Assembly: GCA_964524295.1 (NCBI GenBank)
Contig: CAZGCW010000088.1
Coordinates: 1 to 15,064, forward strand
DNA from: UBA9926 sp964524295
Lineage (GTDB): Bacteria > Pseudomonadota > Gammaproteobacteria > Pseudomonadales > Azotimanducaceae
DNA length: 15,064 bases
Direction: 5' to 3'
Shown here: positions 1 through 7,899 of the stretch, piece by piece
Position numbering within the stretch: the first letter of the stretch is position 1
Layout of the letters: the number at the start of each line of letters is the position of its first letter
Made by a program: the position numbers and the translations under genes
The notes under the pieces: model-generated
Databases searched by the model: none
What the model was told of the DNA's origin: nothing
Seen by the model: only the letters and a program-made list of their open reading frames with translations

Positions 1-45
1 CTGCCGCCAACGTTCAATCTGAGCCATGATCAAACTCTTCAATTT
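1..45 (-). rRNA. rrs: 16S ribosomal RNA, 5' end only
   Basis: The reverse complement of bases 1-45 begins AAATTGAAGAGTTTGATCAT and continues through the universal 27F primer region, ending in GGCGGCAG. This is the 5' end of bacterial 16S rRNA. The mature start is placed at position 45 by analogy with the E. coli 5' end. The gene runs leftwards out of the window, so about 97% of it is not visible. One base differs from the common GAACGCTGG form (here GAACGTTGG), which is ordinary variation. The very strong upstream promoter and long structured leader are what a full rrn operon would have. Confidence 0.97.
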
Positions 46-486
46 AATTGAAGTATTCCTGATCCCCTCGTTACATCCTTTTGAGACTCCCTCAGTTCAC
101 AGTTGCGATTATAGATCGCAAATCTTCTTACAGTGTATTTCCACTCTACAGTCGTTGTTCGCAAGCGAATGACGGTCGTAGGGTGTGTTTGTCCTTGCGA
201 ACAAAACCACACACTGGCTCAACGCAAAATTACCGTTCTTAGTAAGTATTCACTCAATAAATTATCGGTAACTTGTTGTTGAAAAATAATTACATCCAAC
301 AAACAAGTACCCACACCTATTGTATGTTTCCGATTTTTTAAATAGCTTTATCAGAACCTTTCCGCGAGTAAACCCGCGTCAACAACGTAATTGACGAGGC
401 TCTATGCTGGTAAACTTTCTGAACGGTCCCGATCCATTGGGTCGGCAACCAGTCTTTCTAAATACTCAGTGTTTAGATACTGAGGA
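46..486 (-). promoter_or_regulatory. rRNA operon leader (pre-16S spacer)
   Basis: This stretch lies between the predicted rRNA start near 486 and the 16S 5' end at 45 and has no credible gene. It holds several inverted repeats. One is a perfect 11-bp stem, TTGTTCGCAAG at 155-165 pairing with 194-204. Another is a 7-bp stem with a 5-base loop, TTGCGAT at 103-109 pairing with 115-121. A third feature is two interleaved 6-bp inverted repeats at 457-484. On the minus strand a boxA-like element at 335-347 (AGCTATTTAAAAA) matches 10 of 13 positions of the TGCTCTTTAACAA antitermination consensus. The processing and antitermination roles are inferred from known rrn leaders. Confidence 0.75.
335..347 (-). 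promoter_or_regulatory. candidate boxA antitermination element
   Basis: Read on the minus strand this is AGCTATTTAAAAA, matching TGCTCTTTAACAA at 10 of 13 positions. BoxA in rRNA leaders is known to recruit NusB/NusE so that the polymerase does not terminate early. The element lies about 140 bases into the leader and 290 bases before 16S, which is a sensible position. A second, weaker 9 of 13 match lies near 278-290. The choice between them is uncertain. Confidence 0.35.
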
Positions 487-550
487 AGCGCCATTATACG
501 TGTCGACACCTCCAATACAACCCTTATTGCAAATAAATATTTTCTTATAA
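486..550 (-). promoter_or_regulatory. rRNA operon promoter with UP-like element
   Basis: On the minus strand there is a perfect -10 box TATAAT (493-498). It is followed at once by a GC-rich discriminator, GGCGC, typical of stringently controlled rRNA promoters. A -35 box TTGTAT (515-520) lies at a 16-base spacing. Immediately upstream, about 530-550 is almost pure A/T and resembles an UP element. The start of transcription is predicted near 485-486. Growth-rate and ppGpp control are inferred from the discriminator. I saw no second convincing promoter (P2) in the leader. Confidence 0.8.
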
Positions 551-706
551 GCGTTTTTTCAAGGGGCTGAGAGTTTAACGCATTCCAACCAGGAAGCACA
601 CTCTAAATTCTACTCGTCTTACTTCGACCTTAGCGAAAATTCTCTTGACAAGAGTCACCTCTTCAGAGCCTAACCAAACGCCGCCATAGCGCCTTTTTGA
701 TGGATA

Positions 707-1312
707 TTAGTCCGCTTTAAACAATCGCACGAGCCTTCTGCTCCGCCCCACAAAGCACAATAAGACAAACAATAAATACAGCAGGGGCTCAAGTAAATCA
801 CTTCGCGCAATCCAGGTAATGTGAATAATGACAAACCCCATGGCCGGATAGATCAATCTGTGTAGTCGTTTCCAGTTCGAACCCAGGTGTCTTACACTAA
901 AGTCATTAGATGTCCCAGCAAGAGGGGTTAACAAGATCGCCGCCATCATCCCCATTGTCATATAGGGCCTTTCCAGAACATCCTCAATGATCTCGCTGAA
1001 GTGAAACTCCAGTAGAAAAACGATGTAAGCAGTCATATGTAGAGCAAAATAGAAAAACACAGCCAGGCCAATAAGACGCCTGTGAACAACCAGCCAGCGC
1101 CAGCCAAACCAAAGCCGTACAGGGGACGCAGCAAAGACGACCAGCAGCAGCCAAAGTGCCCACTGTCCCAATTCCACTACGATCTGTTTCCCGGGATCCG
1201 GTCCCAGGTCATGAAGTTGCCCTTGCAGGGCCTGCGAGACCTGCCATAAGAGATTAACGGCCGGTAGCGCCAACAATGCCACCAACCCTATTTTGATGTG
1301 GACCGGCTTCAT
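707..1312 (-). CDS. msrQ: MsrQ, heme-binding membrane subunit of the methionine sulfoxide reductase system
   Basis: The 201-residue product is a polytopic membrane protein of the ferric-reductase-like family (formerly YedZ). It carries electrons from the respiratory chain through b-type heme to periplasmic MsrP, which repairs oxidised methionines. Several hydrophobic segments are visible, at about 8-24, 48-62, 80-101, 120-131 and 154-168. Histidines at 92, 151 and 164 sit where the heme-ligand histidines lie in the E. coli protein (91, 151, 164), and H77 is also present. The length is normal for the family. The gene follows msrP after 15 bases, so the pair is surely one operon. No hairpin terminator is visible after the stop. 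The next thing downstream is the rRNA promoter, read in the same direction. Confidence 0.93.
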   Translation of the reverse strand: MKPVHIKIGLVALLALPAVNLLWQVSQALQGQLHDLGPDPGKQIVVELGQWALWLLLVVFAASPVRLWFGWRWLVVHRRLIGLAVFFYFALHMTAYIVFLLEFHFSEIIEDVLERPYMTMGMMAAILLTPLAGTSNDFSVRHLGSNWKRLHRLIYPAMGFVIIHITWIARSDLLEPLLYLLFVLLCFVGRSRRLVRLFKAD

Positions 1313-1327
1313 TAACCCGCCAACACC

Positions 1328-2332
1328 TTAGTAGTTCATGCGTAAATTCATGCCTTTGTACAGGTGGGCTACCTGATCTCCATAGCCGTTAAACATGAGC
1401 GTATCTATCCGGTTTGAATTGAACAAACTACTTGGCAAACGCCTTTCAGTCGCCTGGCTCCAGCGCGGATGGCTCACTTCGGGATTGACATTGGAGAAGA
1501 AACCATACTCCTTCGAATTAGCCTTCTGCCAGCTCGACTGCGGCCGGTGTTTCTGAAAGGTGATCTTAGCAATGGATTTTATGCTCTTGAAACCATACTT
1601 CCACGGAACAACTAGCCGCAGGGGTGCCCCATTTTGGGCCAGCAAGGGTTCGCCGTAGAGGCCGATAGAAATAAAAGCAAGATCATGCATGGCTTCATCC
1701 ATACGCAGTCCCTCAACATAGGGGTAATCCAGCGTGGCGAAATATGCGCTCTGCCCCGGCATCTGCGCTGGCCTGTATATTGTTTCAAATTTGACATATC
1801 TAGCCCGCGAAGTCGGTTTAAATCGGCTCAGTAATTTATTCAATGGAAATCCAATCCAAGGTATCACCATGGACCAGGCTTCAACACATCTCAGGCGATA
1901 AATGCGTTCTTCGATATCCTGCCCCTTGAGTAAATCTTCAAGCTGGAATTGACCCGTAACTTCGCAGTCTCCGCCAACTTCAACGCTCCAGGGATCAGAC
2001 TTGAATTTGGAGGAATTCTCCGAGGGATCGGATTTATCGGTTCCAAACTCATAAAAATTATTGTAGCCGGTCACATATTCATAGGGGGTCAGCGCCTCAG
2101 AGGTACTTAACTCACTGAGTCTGGCACCCGACACTTGCTGCCTTAACCACTGGGGGCCCTGCCCACCAATGGTCTCGGCCCGCTTTAATTCAGCTGCCTT
2201 CACAGAAGCGCCAGCAACGCCTACAGCCATGGCCGACAACCCCGCCGCCTTGATGATCTGGCGACGATTTAGATAAATGGCTCTATCCGTTACCTCATGT
2301 TCTTTTATGGTCTGCAATTTTAATCCGCCCAT
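1328..2332 (-). CDS. msrP: MsrP, periplasmic molybdopterin methionine sulfoxide reductase catalytic subunit
   Basis: The product belongs to the sulfite-oxidase-like molybdopterin family (formerly YedY). It reduces methionine sulfoxide in periplasmic proteins, receiving electrons from MsrQ. With the ATG at 2332 it has 334 residues, the same as E. coli. A Tat signal is clear: twin arginines at 23-24 within LNRRQIIKAAG, followed by an alanine/glycine-rich hydrophobic stretch. The molybdenum-binding cysteine is C149 in YRLRCVEAWSM. A GTG at 2347 would add five residues (MLRKR), but neither start has a strong Shine-Dalgarno site. I prefer the ATG because it places the twin arginines as in E. coli. 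The gene lies 76 bases after pssA and 15 bases before msrQ. Confidence 0.93.
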   Translation of the reverse strand: MGGLKLQTIKEHEVTDRAIYLNRRQIIKAAGLSAMAVGVAGASVKAAELKRAETIGGQGPQWLRQQVSGARLSELSTSEALTPYEYVTGYNNFYEFGTDKSDPSENSSKFKSDPWSVEVGGDCEVTGQFQLEDLLKGQDIEERIYRLRCVEAWSMVIPWIGFPLNKLLSRFKPTSRARYVKFETIYRPAQMPGQSAYFATLDYPYVEGLRMDEAMHDLAFISIGLYGEPLLAQNGAPLRLVVPWKYGFKSIKSIAKITFQKHRPQSSWQKANSKEYGFFSNVNPEVSHPRWSQATERRLPSSLFNSNRIDTLMFNGYGDQVAHLYKGMNLRMNY

Positions 2333-2408
2333 TCTTTTGCGCAACACAATCCCATTAAATTCGTTACACAGCCCGACCCAACGGGAACCAGGCCCGCTTT
2401 AATTCAAC

Positions 2409-3176
2409 TTACTTCCTCCTACTATTACGAAGCAATGCCTGAATCGGACCAGAAATCGCATAAATCAGTCCTATGAGCAGCAGCATCCCAGGCGGGTACA
2501 TGGCAACGATGACGAACAGCAAGACGATAACAAACATATAGACGAACGGCACTCTCGCAGCTCCATCCATGTTCTTGGGGCTGTAATAACGGATATTGCT
2601 GACCATCAGCAGCGCCAGAACGGCTGTGATACAGGCCACTGGCACCCCGATTTCAGCACCGATTTCCCCAGAGGTATTATCCAGGACTGTCCACACAAGC
2701 GTGGCCAAAATCCCTGCAGATCCCGGACTCGCCAGACCAAAGAAAATTTTACTTTCAGGCGCAGTGTTAAATCGGGCCAATCGCAAAGCGGCGCATGCCA
2801 TATAGAGAAACGCAACCAACCATCCCGCTTTACCAAGATCAGACAAGACCCAACTGAACATCAGCAGTGCAGGCGCTACACCAAATGCGACCAAATCTGA
2901 AAGGCTGTCATATTGGACGCCGAACTCGCTCTGGGTATGCGTCAGCCGAGCAATCCTTCCATCCAGGGAATCTAAAAAGCCAGCGATGACAATAGCAATG
3001 GCAGCATGCTCAAGATGCCCTGTCATAGCCGAGATAATAGAATAAAACCCAGAAAACAGAGCACCCGTGGTAATCAGATTAGGTAACAGGTAAATTCCCC
3101 GGCGCAGACCGACTCTCTTGGGGAACGCACTGACGCTCGATGCCTCCTGATTCTCTTTCAGTTCCTCATCTTGCAT
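2409..3176 (-). CDS. pssA: CDP-diacylglycerol-serine O-phosphatidyltransferase
   Basis: The product is a 255-residue inner-membrane enzyme of the CDP-alcohol phosphatidyltransferase family. It makes phosphatidylserine, the precursor of phosphatidylethanolamine, from CDP-diacylglycerol and serine. The full family signature D-G-x2-A-R-x8-G-x3-D-x3-D is present at residues 72-94 (D72, G73, A76, R77, G86, D90, D94). Multiple hydrophobic segments follow. The reading frame could be opened at a TTG at 3209, right after the ilvH stop. The ATG at 3176 is a better start because it has AAGGA nine bases upstream. The hydrophilic N-terminus matches pseudomonad-type PssA. The gene sits directly behind ilvH and is probably cotranscribed with it. 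The usual intervening ilvC is absent. Confidence 0.93.
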   Translation of the reverse strand: MQDEELKENQEASSVSAFPKRVGLRRGIYLLPNLITTGALFSGFYSIISAMTGHLEHAAIAIVIAGFLDSLDGRIARLTHTQSEFGVQYDSLSDLVAFGVAPALLMFSWVLSDLGKAGWLVAFLYMACAALRLARFNTAPESKIFFGLASPGSAGILATLVWTVLDNTSGEIGAEIGVPVACITAVLALLMVSNIRYYSPKNMDGAARVPFVYMFVIVLLFVIVAMYPPGMLLLIGLIYAISGPIQALLRNSRRK

Positions 3177-3209
3177 AAACGGAGATCCTTGTTTTAACTT
3201 AGTTGGCAA

Positions 3210-3701
3210 CTACAGACTGAGAACTTTATCTCCCCGACCGAGGCCTGTCACTCCGGAGCGCACTGTTTCCAGGATTGCCCCTTCAGCGATCGCCCGCACA
3301 AAAGCATCCAGCTTTTCGCTGGTACCGATCAACTGCACCAGGTAGGAATTTGGCATCACATCCACTATCTGCCCACGAAATATATCCACTGTTCTTTTTA
3401 CCTCCGCACGCTGAGCACCCGAAGCCTTAATCTTGATCAGCATCAATTCGCGCTCGACATGCTCGCCGTCAGTCAGGTCTACCAGCTTAACGACTTCAAT
3501 CAACTTATTGAGTTGTTTGATAATCTGTTCTATCTGGGTATCGCTGGCATGGGTTGTCAGTGTCAATCTCGACAGGGTTGGATCCTCAGTCACTGCCACT
3601 GTAAGAGACTCAATATTGTAATTCCTCTGGGCAAAAAGACCGACCACTCTCGACAGTGAACCGGCTTCATTTTCCAGTATCAAAGAGACAATTCGACGCA
3701 T
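3210..3701 (-). CDS. ilvH: Acetolactate synthase small (regulatory) subunit
   Basis: This is the 163-residue regulatory subunit of acetohydroxyacid synthase, which mediates valine feedback inhibition and boosts the catalytic subunit. It has the same length as E. coli IlvH. An N-terminal ACT domain starts at once (RRIVSLILENEAGSLSRV, residues 2-19) and runs to about residue 77. The C-terminal dimerisation domain ends in GVTGLGRGDKVLSL. The start ATG shares its A with the TGA stop of the large subunit (TGATG). AAGGAG lies ten bases upstream, inside the end of ilvI, so translation is probably coupled. The usual next gene in this block, ilvC, is not here. Confidence 0.96.
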   Translation of the reverse strand: MRRIVSLILENEAGSLSRVVGLFAQRNYNIESLTVAVTEDPTLSRLTLTTHASDTQIEQIIKQLNKLIEVVKLVDLTDGEHVERELMLIKIKASGAQRAEVKRTVDIFRGQIVDVMPNSYLVQLIGTSEKLDAFVRAIAEGAILETVRSGVTGLGRGDKVLSL

Positions 3702-5473
3702 CAGGTTCGAACTCCTTTAGCAAGCCACATATCACGCATGGCACCATTGGGTGCGACATGCATAGGATAAACATGCTCTTCAGGGTCAACCAGTATATCA
3801 ACGAATACCAGCCTGTCCTTGAGAGAAAAAGCCTCTTTCAGCACGTCCTCTAGCTCCTCAATTTTGGAAACTGAAAAGCCAACGTGGCCATAGGACTCGA
3901 CCAATTGCTTAAAATCCGGCAAGGAATCCATATAACTATGGGAATGGCGACCTTCATATTGCATATCCTGCCATTGCTTAACCATACCCAGAAAGCCGTT
4001 ATTCAGGTTGATTATCTTGACTGGTAGGCCATATTGACTACAGGTTGATAACTCTTGAATATTCATCTGGATACTACCCTCACCCGTGACGCAGGCAACC
4101 GTCGCATCCGGATGTGCCACCTGTACTCCCATAGCAGCGGGAAGGCCAAAACCCATTGTCCCCAGCCCGCCAGAATTGATCCAACGCCGTGGCAAATCAA
4201 ACGGATAATATAACGCAGCAAACATCTGATGCTGACCCACATCAGAGGTCACAAAAGCGTCGCCATCAGTTACCTTAAATAGGGTCTGAACCGCTTCCTG
4301 GGGTTTAATCACCGAACTATCAGGCGATCTGTTAACCTTAAGACAATTTTGCTTACGCCAATTCTCAATCTGGACCCACCAATCGCTCACCGCCTCTTTT
4401 TGCTGCGATGTCCTCTGCGTTTGTGCGTCCTCCAGCATCCCGGACAGTTCTTTCAAGACCGCGTCCACGGGACCGACTATGGGAACATCAACAGCCACAT
4501 TTTTGGCGATTGAGGTCGGGTCAATATCAATCTGTATTATTTTTGCATAGGGGCAGAACTTGGCCACCGTATTGGTAACACGATCGTCAAACCGGGCGCC
4601 CGCCGCAATCAATACGTCACAATTGTGCATCGCACTATTGGCCTCAAGCGTACCATGCATCCCGAGCATGCCGAGAAATTGTGGGTCTGTCCCAGGATAA
4701 CCACCCAGGCCCATTAGGGTGCTGGTTACGGGGTAACCCAACTTCCTGGCCACCTCTATCAGAATTTCGGTCGCATTCCCCTGAACGACACCACCACCAA
4801 AATAAATCATGGGCCGTTCTGCATTCAACAGTAACTGAAGCGCTTTCCTAATTTGTCCTGTATGACCTCGAGAAGACGGGCTATAAGATCGAATGTCGAC
4901 TCGATCAGGATACTGAAAAGGAAACAGTTCCAGAGGATTAGTGATGTCCTTTGGAATATCAACGACCACCGGACCCGGTCGCCCCGACGAAGCCAGATAG
5001 AATGCTTTCTTTATGACCAATGGAATATCACTTGCCTTCCTGACAAGAAAACTATGTTTAACGATTGGCCGGGAGATCCCCACCATATCGGTTTCCTGAA
5101 AAGAATCCGTGCCGATCAAATGCGACTGAACCTGTCCGGAAATGACCACCATCGGAATCGAATCCATATAAGCCGTGGCAATTCCGGTAATGGCATTGGT
5201 AGCACCCGGGCCAGACGTCACTAAAACGACACCCGTATGGCCAGTCGATCTTGCATAGCCATCAGCCATGTGTGTTGCTGCCTGCTCATGACGTACTAGA
5301 AAGTGCTTGATTTGATTCTGTTTGAACAAGGCATCATAGATGTGAAGCACGGCACCGCCTGGGTAACCAAATAGATACTCCACGCCTTCTTCCTGAAGGG
5401 ACCGTATCAATAACTCTGCACCTGAAATCTGTTCCATATCGGAATTCTGGCTTTCATCCACTTGTTCTGTCAC
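3701..5473 (-). CDS. ilvI: Acetolactate synthase large (catalytic) subunit
   Basis: This 590-residue thiamine-diphosphate enzyme condenses pyruvate to acetolactate (or pyruvate with 2-ketobutyrate). It is the first common step of valine, leucine and isoleucine synthesis. The catalytic glutamate is E63 in RHEQAATHMADGYAR. The diphosphate/Mg-binding motif is GEGSIQMN beginning at G464, with the paired asparagines LNN about 22 residues later. The GEG variant in place of GDG is, as I recall, also found in pseudomonads. The start is GTG at 5473, supported by AGAGGT eight bases upstream. An in-frame ATG twelve codons in lacks such a site. A TTGACT-type promoter lies about 45-75 bases upstream. I saw no branched-chain-amino-acid-rich leader peptide. 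Confidence 0.96.
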   Translation of the reverse strand: MTEQVDESQNSDMEQISGAELLIRSLQEEGVEYLFGYPGGAVLHIYDALFKQNQIKHFLVRHEQAATHMADGYARSTGHTGVVLVTSGPGATNAITGIATAYMDSIPMVVISGQVQSHLIGTDSFQETDMVGISRPIVKHSFLVRKASDIPLVIKKAFYLASSGRPGPVVVDIPKDITNPLELFPFQYPDRVDIRSYSPSSRGHTGQIRKALQLLLNAERPMIYFGGGVVQGNATEILIEVARKLGYPVTSTLMGLGGYPGTDPQFLGMLGMHGTLEANSAMHNCDVLIAAGARFDDRVTNTVAKFCPYAKIIQIDIDPTSIAKNVAVDVPIVGPVDAVLKELSGMLEDAQTQRTSQQKEAVSDWWVQIENWRKQNCLKVNRSPDSSVIKPQEAVQTLFKVTDGDAFVTSDVGQHQMFAALYYPFDLPRRWINSGGLGTMGFGLPAAMGVQVAHPDATVACVTGEGSIQMNIQELSTCSQYGLPVKIINLNNGFLGMVKQWQDMQYEGRHSHSYMDSLPDFKQLVESYGHVGFSVSKIEELEDVLKEAFSLKDRLVFVDILVDPEEHVYPMHVAPNGAMRDMWLAKGVRT

Positions 5474-5519
5474 AAAGCGATACCTCTGTCATTTCGGGAT
5501 TTCCCACGAGAGGGGCGGC

Positions 5520-5548
5520 ATTTTTTACTATTCAAAGCCTCGAGTCAA
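5520..5548 (-). promoter_or_regulatory. candidate sigma-70 promoter for ilvIH
   Basis: On the minus strand a -35 box TTGACT (5543-5548) is followed after 17 bases by AAAAAT (5520-5525) as a weak -10. The -35 is strong and the -10 is poor. The site is about 45 bases before the ilvI GTG and in the right direction. The gap 5474-5634 is divergent between ilvI and the DUF4124 gene. I found no convincing promoter pointing the other way. Confidence 0.4.
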
Positions 5549-5634
5549 CGCTACAGCCCGTAAATTTGGCCATCAGGGTCGATAAGTGCTGCCACCTCGA
5601 TTAGACTGAATCATACCCCAAATGACTTGCACTA

Positions 5635-6111
5635 TTGAACGCCAACATCCTACTAATCCCGGTTCTAGTCTTGATAACTTCTTTCGCCATGGCCACGGAC
5701 GAGGTCTACTATCGTTGGGTAGACAAGGATGGCATTGTTCAATTTTCCAGCGCCCAGCCAAAATCCATCGACGCTGAAAAGGTGGCTCCCGCCCGGCACT
5801 TTGGCTACCCGCTGCCCTTAGAACCCGCAAAGAAGCCAGATGATTTGTCAGATAACTCCCCGACCGCACAACGCCAGGAAATACCTCCGGACTTGCCTCT
5901 AACGGCAGACGACGCTGAATTGCAAAGAGCAACGGCCATAACAGCTCTAAAGAGGACAAACTGCAGAAAAGGACAAAGCAACCTACGACAATTAAGTGCC
6001 TACCAAAGAATCAGCATTAAAACCCCTGAGGGAAAGATTCGTAATTTGAGCCAGTCTGAAAAAGAAGCCGCCATTAACCGGGCCAATAACCTGATTCACG
6101 CTAACTGCTAG
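5635..6111 (+). CDS. DUF4124 domain-containing exported protein
   Basis: The 158-residue product has a signal peptide (MNANILLIPVLVLITSFAMA, cleavage likely after AMA). A DUF4124 domain follows directly, recognisable from VYYRWVDKDGIVQFSSAQP at about 24-42. The C-terminal half resembles many members: a cysteine near 109 in TNCRKGQSNLRQL, a central KTPEGK segment, and a terminal cysteine, possibly forming a disulfide. The family's function is unknown to me and I propose none beyond a periplasmic location. The frame opens at a TTG (5635) without a visible ribosome site. A stop lies four codons upstream and the next in-frame ATG is after the signal peptide, so TTG is the best start. The gene is divergent from ilvI and convergent with pgeF. 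Confidence 0.82.
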   Translation: MNANILLIPVLVLITSFAMATDEVYYRWVDKDGIVQFSSAQPKSIDAEKVAPARHFGYPLPLEPAKKPDDLSDNSPTAQRQEIPPDLPLTADDAELQRATAITALKRTNCRKGQSNLRQLSAYQRISIKTPEGKIRNLSQSEKEAAINRANNLIHANC

Positions 6112-6145
6112 ATTCCATCCAAAACCTGACATCACGTCGACCTTG

Positions 6146-6862
6146 TTAACCTACCTTCCACAACAACGCCGCAAAACGACCGGTTGGTCCTTCAAGCCGA
6201 TGGGAAAAGTAACTGTCATTGCAACAAACTGTACAGACCTGACTGTCAATGACATCAGCAACACCTGCTTTACGGAGCAGGCCTGTTGCATAGCCAGCCA
6301 AATCAAGATAAAGGTGCTCATCATCGCGGCCTGGGCTGAAATAGGTCCTGGGAAAGGCCTCCTGAAGCTCCAGCCCAACCTCAAAATGGCATTGCCTGAT
6401 ACCGGGACCGATCCAGGCACGCAGGTGATGACTTCCAAACCTGCTTAATCCTCGCTGTACTATGCCTGCCTGCAGGCTTCGCCAACCTGCATGCAGAGCC
6501 ATAATTTCGGAACCATCAAGGCTACTGATCAATATAGGCAGGCAATCAGCCACCTGTATTGCCAACACCTCATTGACCCTCTTGGTATAGCTGCCATCCG
6601 CCTTTGGCACTGCCTCTTGGGTTACCTTTGATACCTCCAAGATCTCACTGCCATGGATTTGATTTAACCAATGGGGTTCCGTCGGTAGTGCCAACTGCGT
6701 TCTTAACGCCTGTCGGTTGAGTCTGACCCTTTCTGACTGATCTCCAACGTGATAACCCAGGTTGAGTTCTGCGTAGGGGGCCTGGCTGTATCCGCCCATT
6801 CGGCTGGTACAGGCTGCCATTACATTGTCAGCGAATTCCCAGGGCTGCAGCTGATCAAGCAT
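6146..6862 (-). CDS. pgeF: Peptidoglycan editing factor / polyphenol oxidase family protein (YfiH)
   Basis: The 238-residue product belongs to the laccase-like YfiH (DUF152) family. E. coli PgeF hydrolyses mis-incorporated L-Ser from the peptidoglycan precursor UDP-MurNAc-L-Ser, and other members act as copper-dependent polyphenol oxidases or purine nucleosidases. The three metal-site residues are visible: H70 in LNQIHGSEI, C107 in VADCLPIL and H124 in LHAGWRSL, matching the E. coli positions almost exactly. The C-terminus has the GPGIRQCHFEVG segment. The ATG overlaps the rluD stop by eight bases and GGAGG lies nine bases upstream. It is therefore coupled to rluD, a very common pairing. Confidence 0.93.
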   Translation of the reverse strand: MLDQLQPWEFADNVMAACTSRMGGYSQAPYAELNLGYHVGDQSERVRLNRQALRTQLALPTEPHWLNQIHGSEILEVSKVTQEAVPKADGSYTKRVNEVLAIQVADCLPILISSLDGSEIMALHAGWRSLQAGIVQRGLSRFGSHHLRAWIGPGIRQCHFEVGLELQEAFPRTYFSPGRDDEHLYLDLAGYATGLLRKAGVADVIDSQVCTVCCNDSYFSHRLEGPTGRFAALLWKVG

Positions 6863-7805
6863 GGTCTAAACCCTCCACCTCAGCCAATTCATCCAGTATC
6901 TGCCGCATATCTTCAGGCAATGGCACCACAATATTCAGGTCCGATTGACTGATAGGATGCGTAAAGGCCAGTTTTCTGGCATGCAACGCCTGCCTGGACA
7001 GCGTTCGCAGCGAATCAGGATAGAGCCTGTCTCGGGGTATTTTTCGGGAGCCGTAAAGGGCGTCACCAACCAGCGGACAGCCAAGATGCTGCATGTGCAC
7101 TCTGATCTGGTGGGTCCGCCCAGTCACCAGGGCATACTTCATATGCGCATAAGCCCCATACTGCCGCAGCAGCCAATATCGGGTTATGGCCTCTTTCCCG
7201 CCCGCCTGGACAGCCATCTTCGTACGCCGAGTGGGATGCCGACCAATCGGCAGTTGCACCTCTCCGGTGACCTTTGGAGACCCGATCACGATTGCTTCAT
7301 ATTCTCTTTTAACTGTCCTGCGCTGCAGCTGCTGCACCAGACTAGTCATTGCCGGCAACGACTTTGCCACGACCAGCAGACCGGACGTGTCCTTATCAAG
7401 GCGATGAATAATACCTGCCCGGGGCAGCTCTCGGCATTCAGGAGCATGGTAAAGCAGGCCATTTAATAGGGTTCCAGTCGGATTACCGGCACCCGGATGG
7501 ACCACAAGTCCCGCAGGTTTATTGATCACCACCAGCGCATCATCTTCATATTCGATGACCAGAGGAATCGGTTCAGGCCCATCAACCACATCTTCGAGCT
7601 CGACATTAATCTCCAGCACAGCGCCAACTGGCAACTTATCCTTGGGTCTGGCAGCGTTACCATTTATGGTCAACACCCCACTGCGAATCCACTGTTGCAG
7701 CTTCGAGCGCGAATACTCAGGGAACCGTTGCGCGGCCACCATGTCTAATCGCTTCAAGCTATCTGACTCGCTGATCTTTAACCTGTGTTTGATTTGCGAT
7801 GACAT
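6855..7805 (-). CDS. rluD: 23S rRNA pseudouridine(1911/1915/1917) synthase
   Basis: The product is about 316 residues. It converts three uridines in helix 69 of 23S rRNA to pseudouridine. An N-terminal S4 RNA-binding domain spans about residues 16-75 (SRSKLQQWIRSGVLTINGN). The catalytic domain carries HRLDKDTSGLLVVAK, whose first aspartate (D137) is the nucleophile. RTHQIRVHM and PLVGDALYG motifs follow near 240-265. The frame can be extended to a GTG at 7811. I chose the ATG at 7805 because AGGTG lies just before it. The gene is divergent from bamD and its stop is inside the start of pgeF. Confidence 0.94.
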   Translation of the reverse strand: MSSQIKHRLKISESDSLKRLDMVAAQRFPEYSRSKLQQWIRSGVLTINGNAARPKDKLPVGAVLEINVELEDVVDGPEPIPLVIEYEDDALVVINKPAGLVVHPGAGNPTGTLLNGLLYHAPECRELPRAGIIHRLDKDTSGLLVVAKSLPAMTSLVQQLQRRTVKREYEAIVIGSPKVTGEVQLPIGRHPTRRTKMAVQAGGKEAITRYWLLRQYGAYAHMKYALVTGRTHQIRVHMQHLGCPLVGDALYGSRKIPRDRLYPDSLRTLSRQALHARKLAFTHPISQSDLNIVVPLPEDMRQILDELAEVEGLDHA

Positions 7806-7899
7806 GAACACCTAACTGAAAAACTCTGTTGGGAGAATTGGCAAGGCTATGGTTAAATGAGCGTCTTTTCAAGACAATAAGACTGGATTGGTATTGACC

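Noticed and set aside
360..396. Second rRNA promoter (TTGACG at 377-382 on minus)
   Set aside because: No acceptable -10 box lies 15-19 bases downstream.
402..599. 65-codon open frame on minus across the rRNA promoter and leader
   Set aside because: It covers the -10, -35 and UP-like element and has no family resemblance or ribosome site; it is chance.
642..654. Palindrome CTCTTG-A-CAAGAG between msrQ and the rRNA promoter
   Set aside because: It is a 6-bp arm on a 1-base centre with no neighbouring copy or T-run, so it is not a terminator. An operator role cannot be supported from one site.
680..698. GC-rich stretch followed by five Ts after msrQ, as a possible terminator
   Set aside because: The T-run is on plus while msrQ is on minus, and the GC stretch has no proper inverted repeat.
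3177..3209. TTG start for pssA at 3209
   Set aside because: The ATG at 3176 has AAGGA at good spacing, while the extension has none and covers that ribosome site.
6945..7466. 173-codon open frame on plus inside rluD
   Set aside because: It is antisense to a clear, fully conserved rluD and has no independent support.
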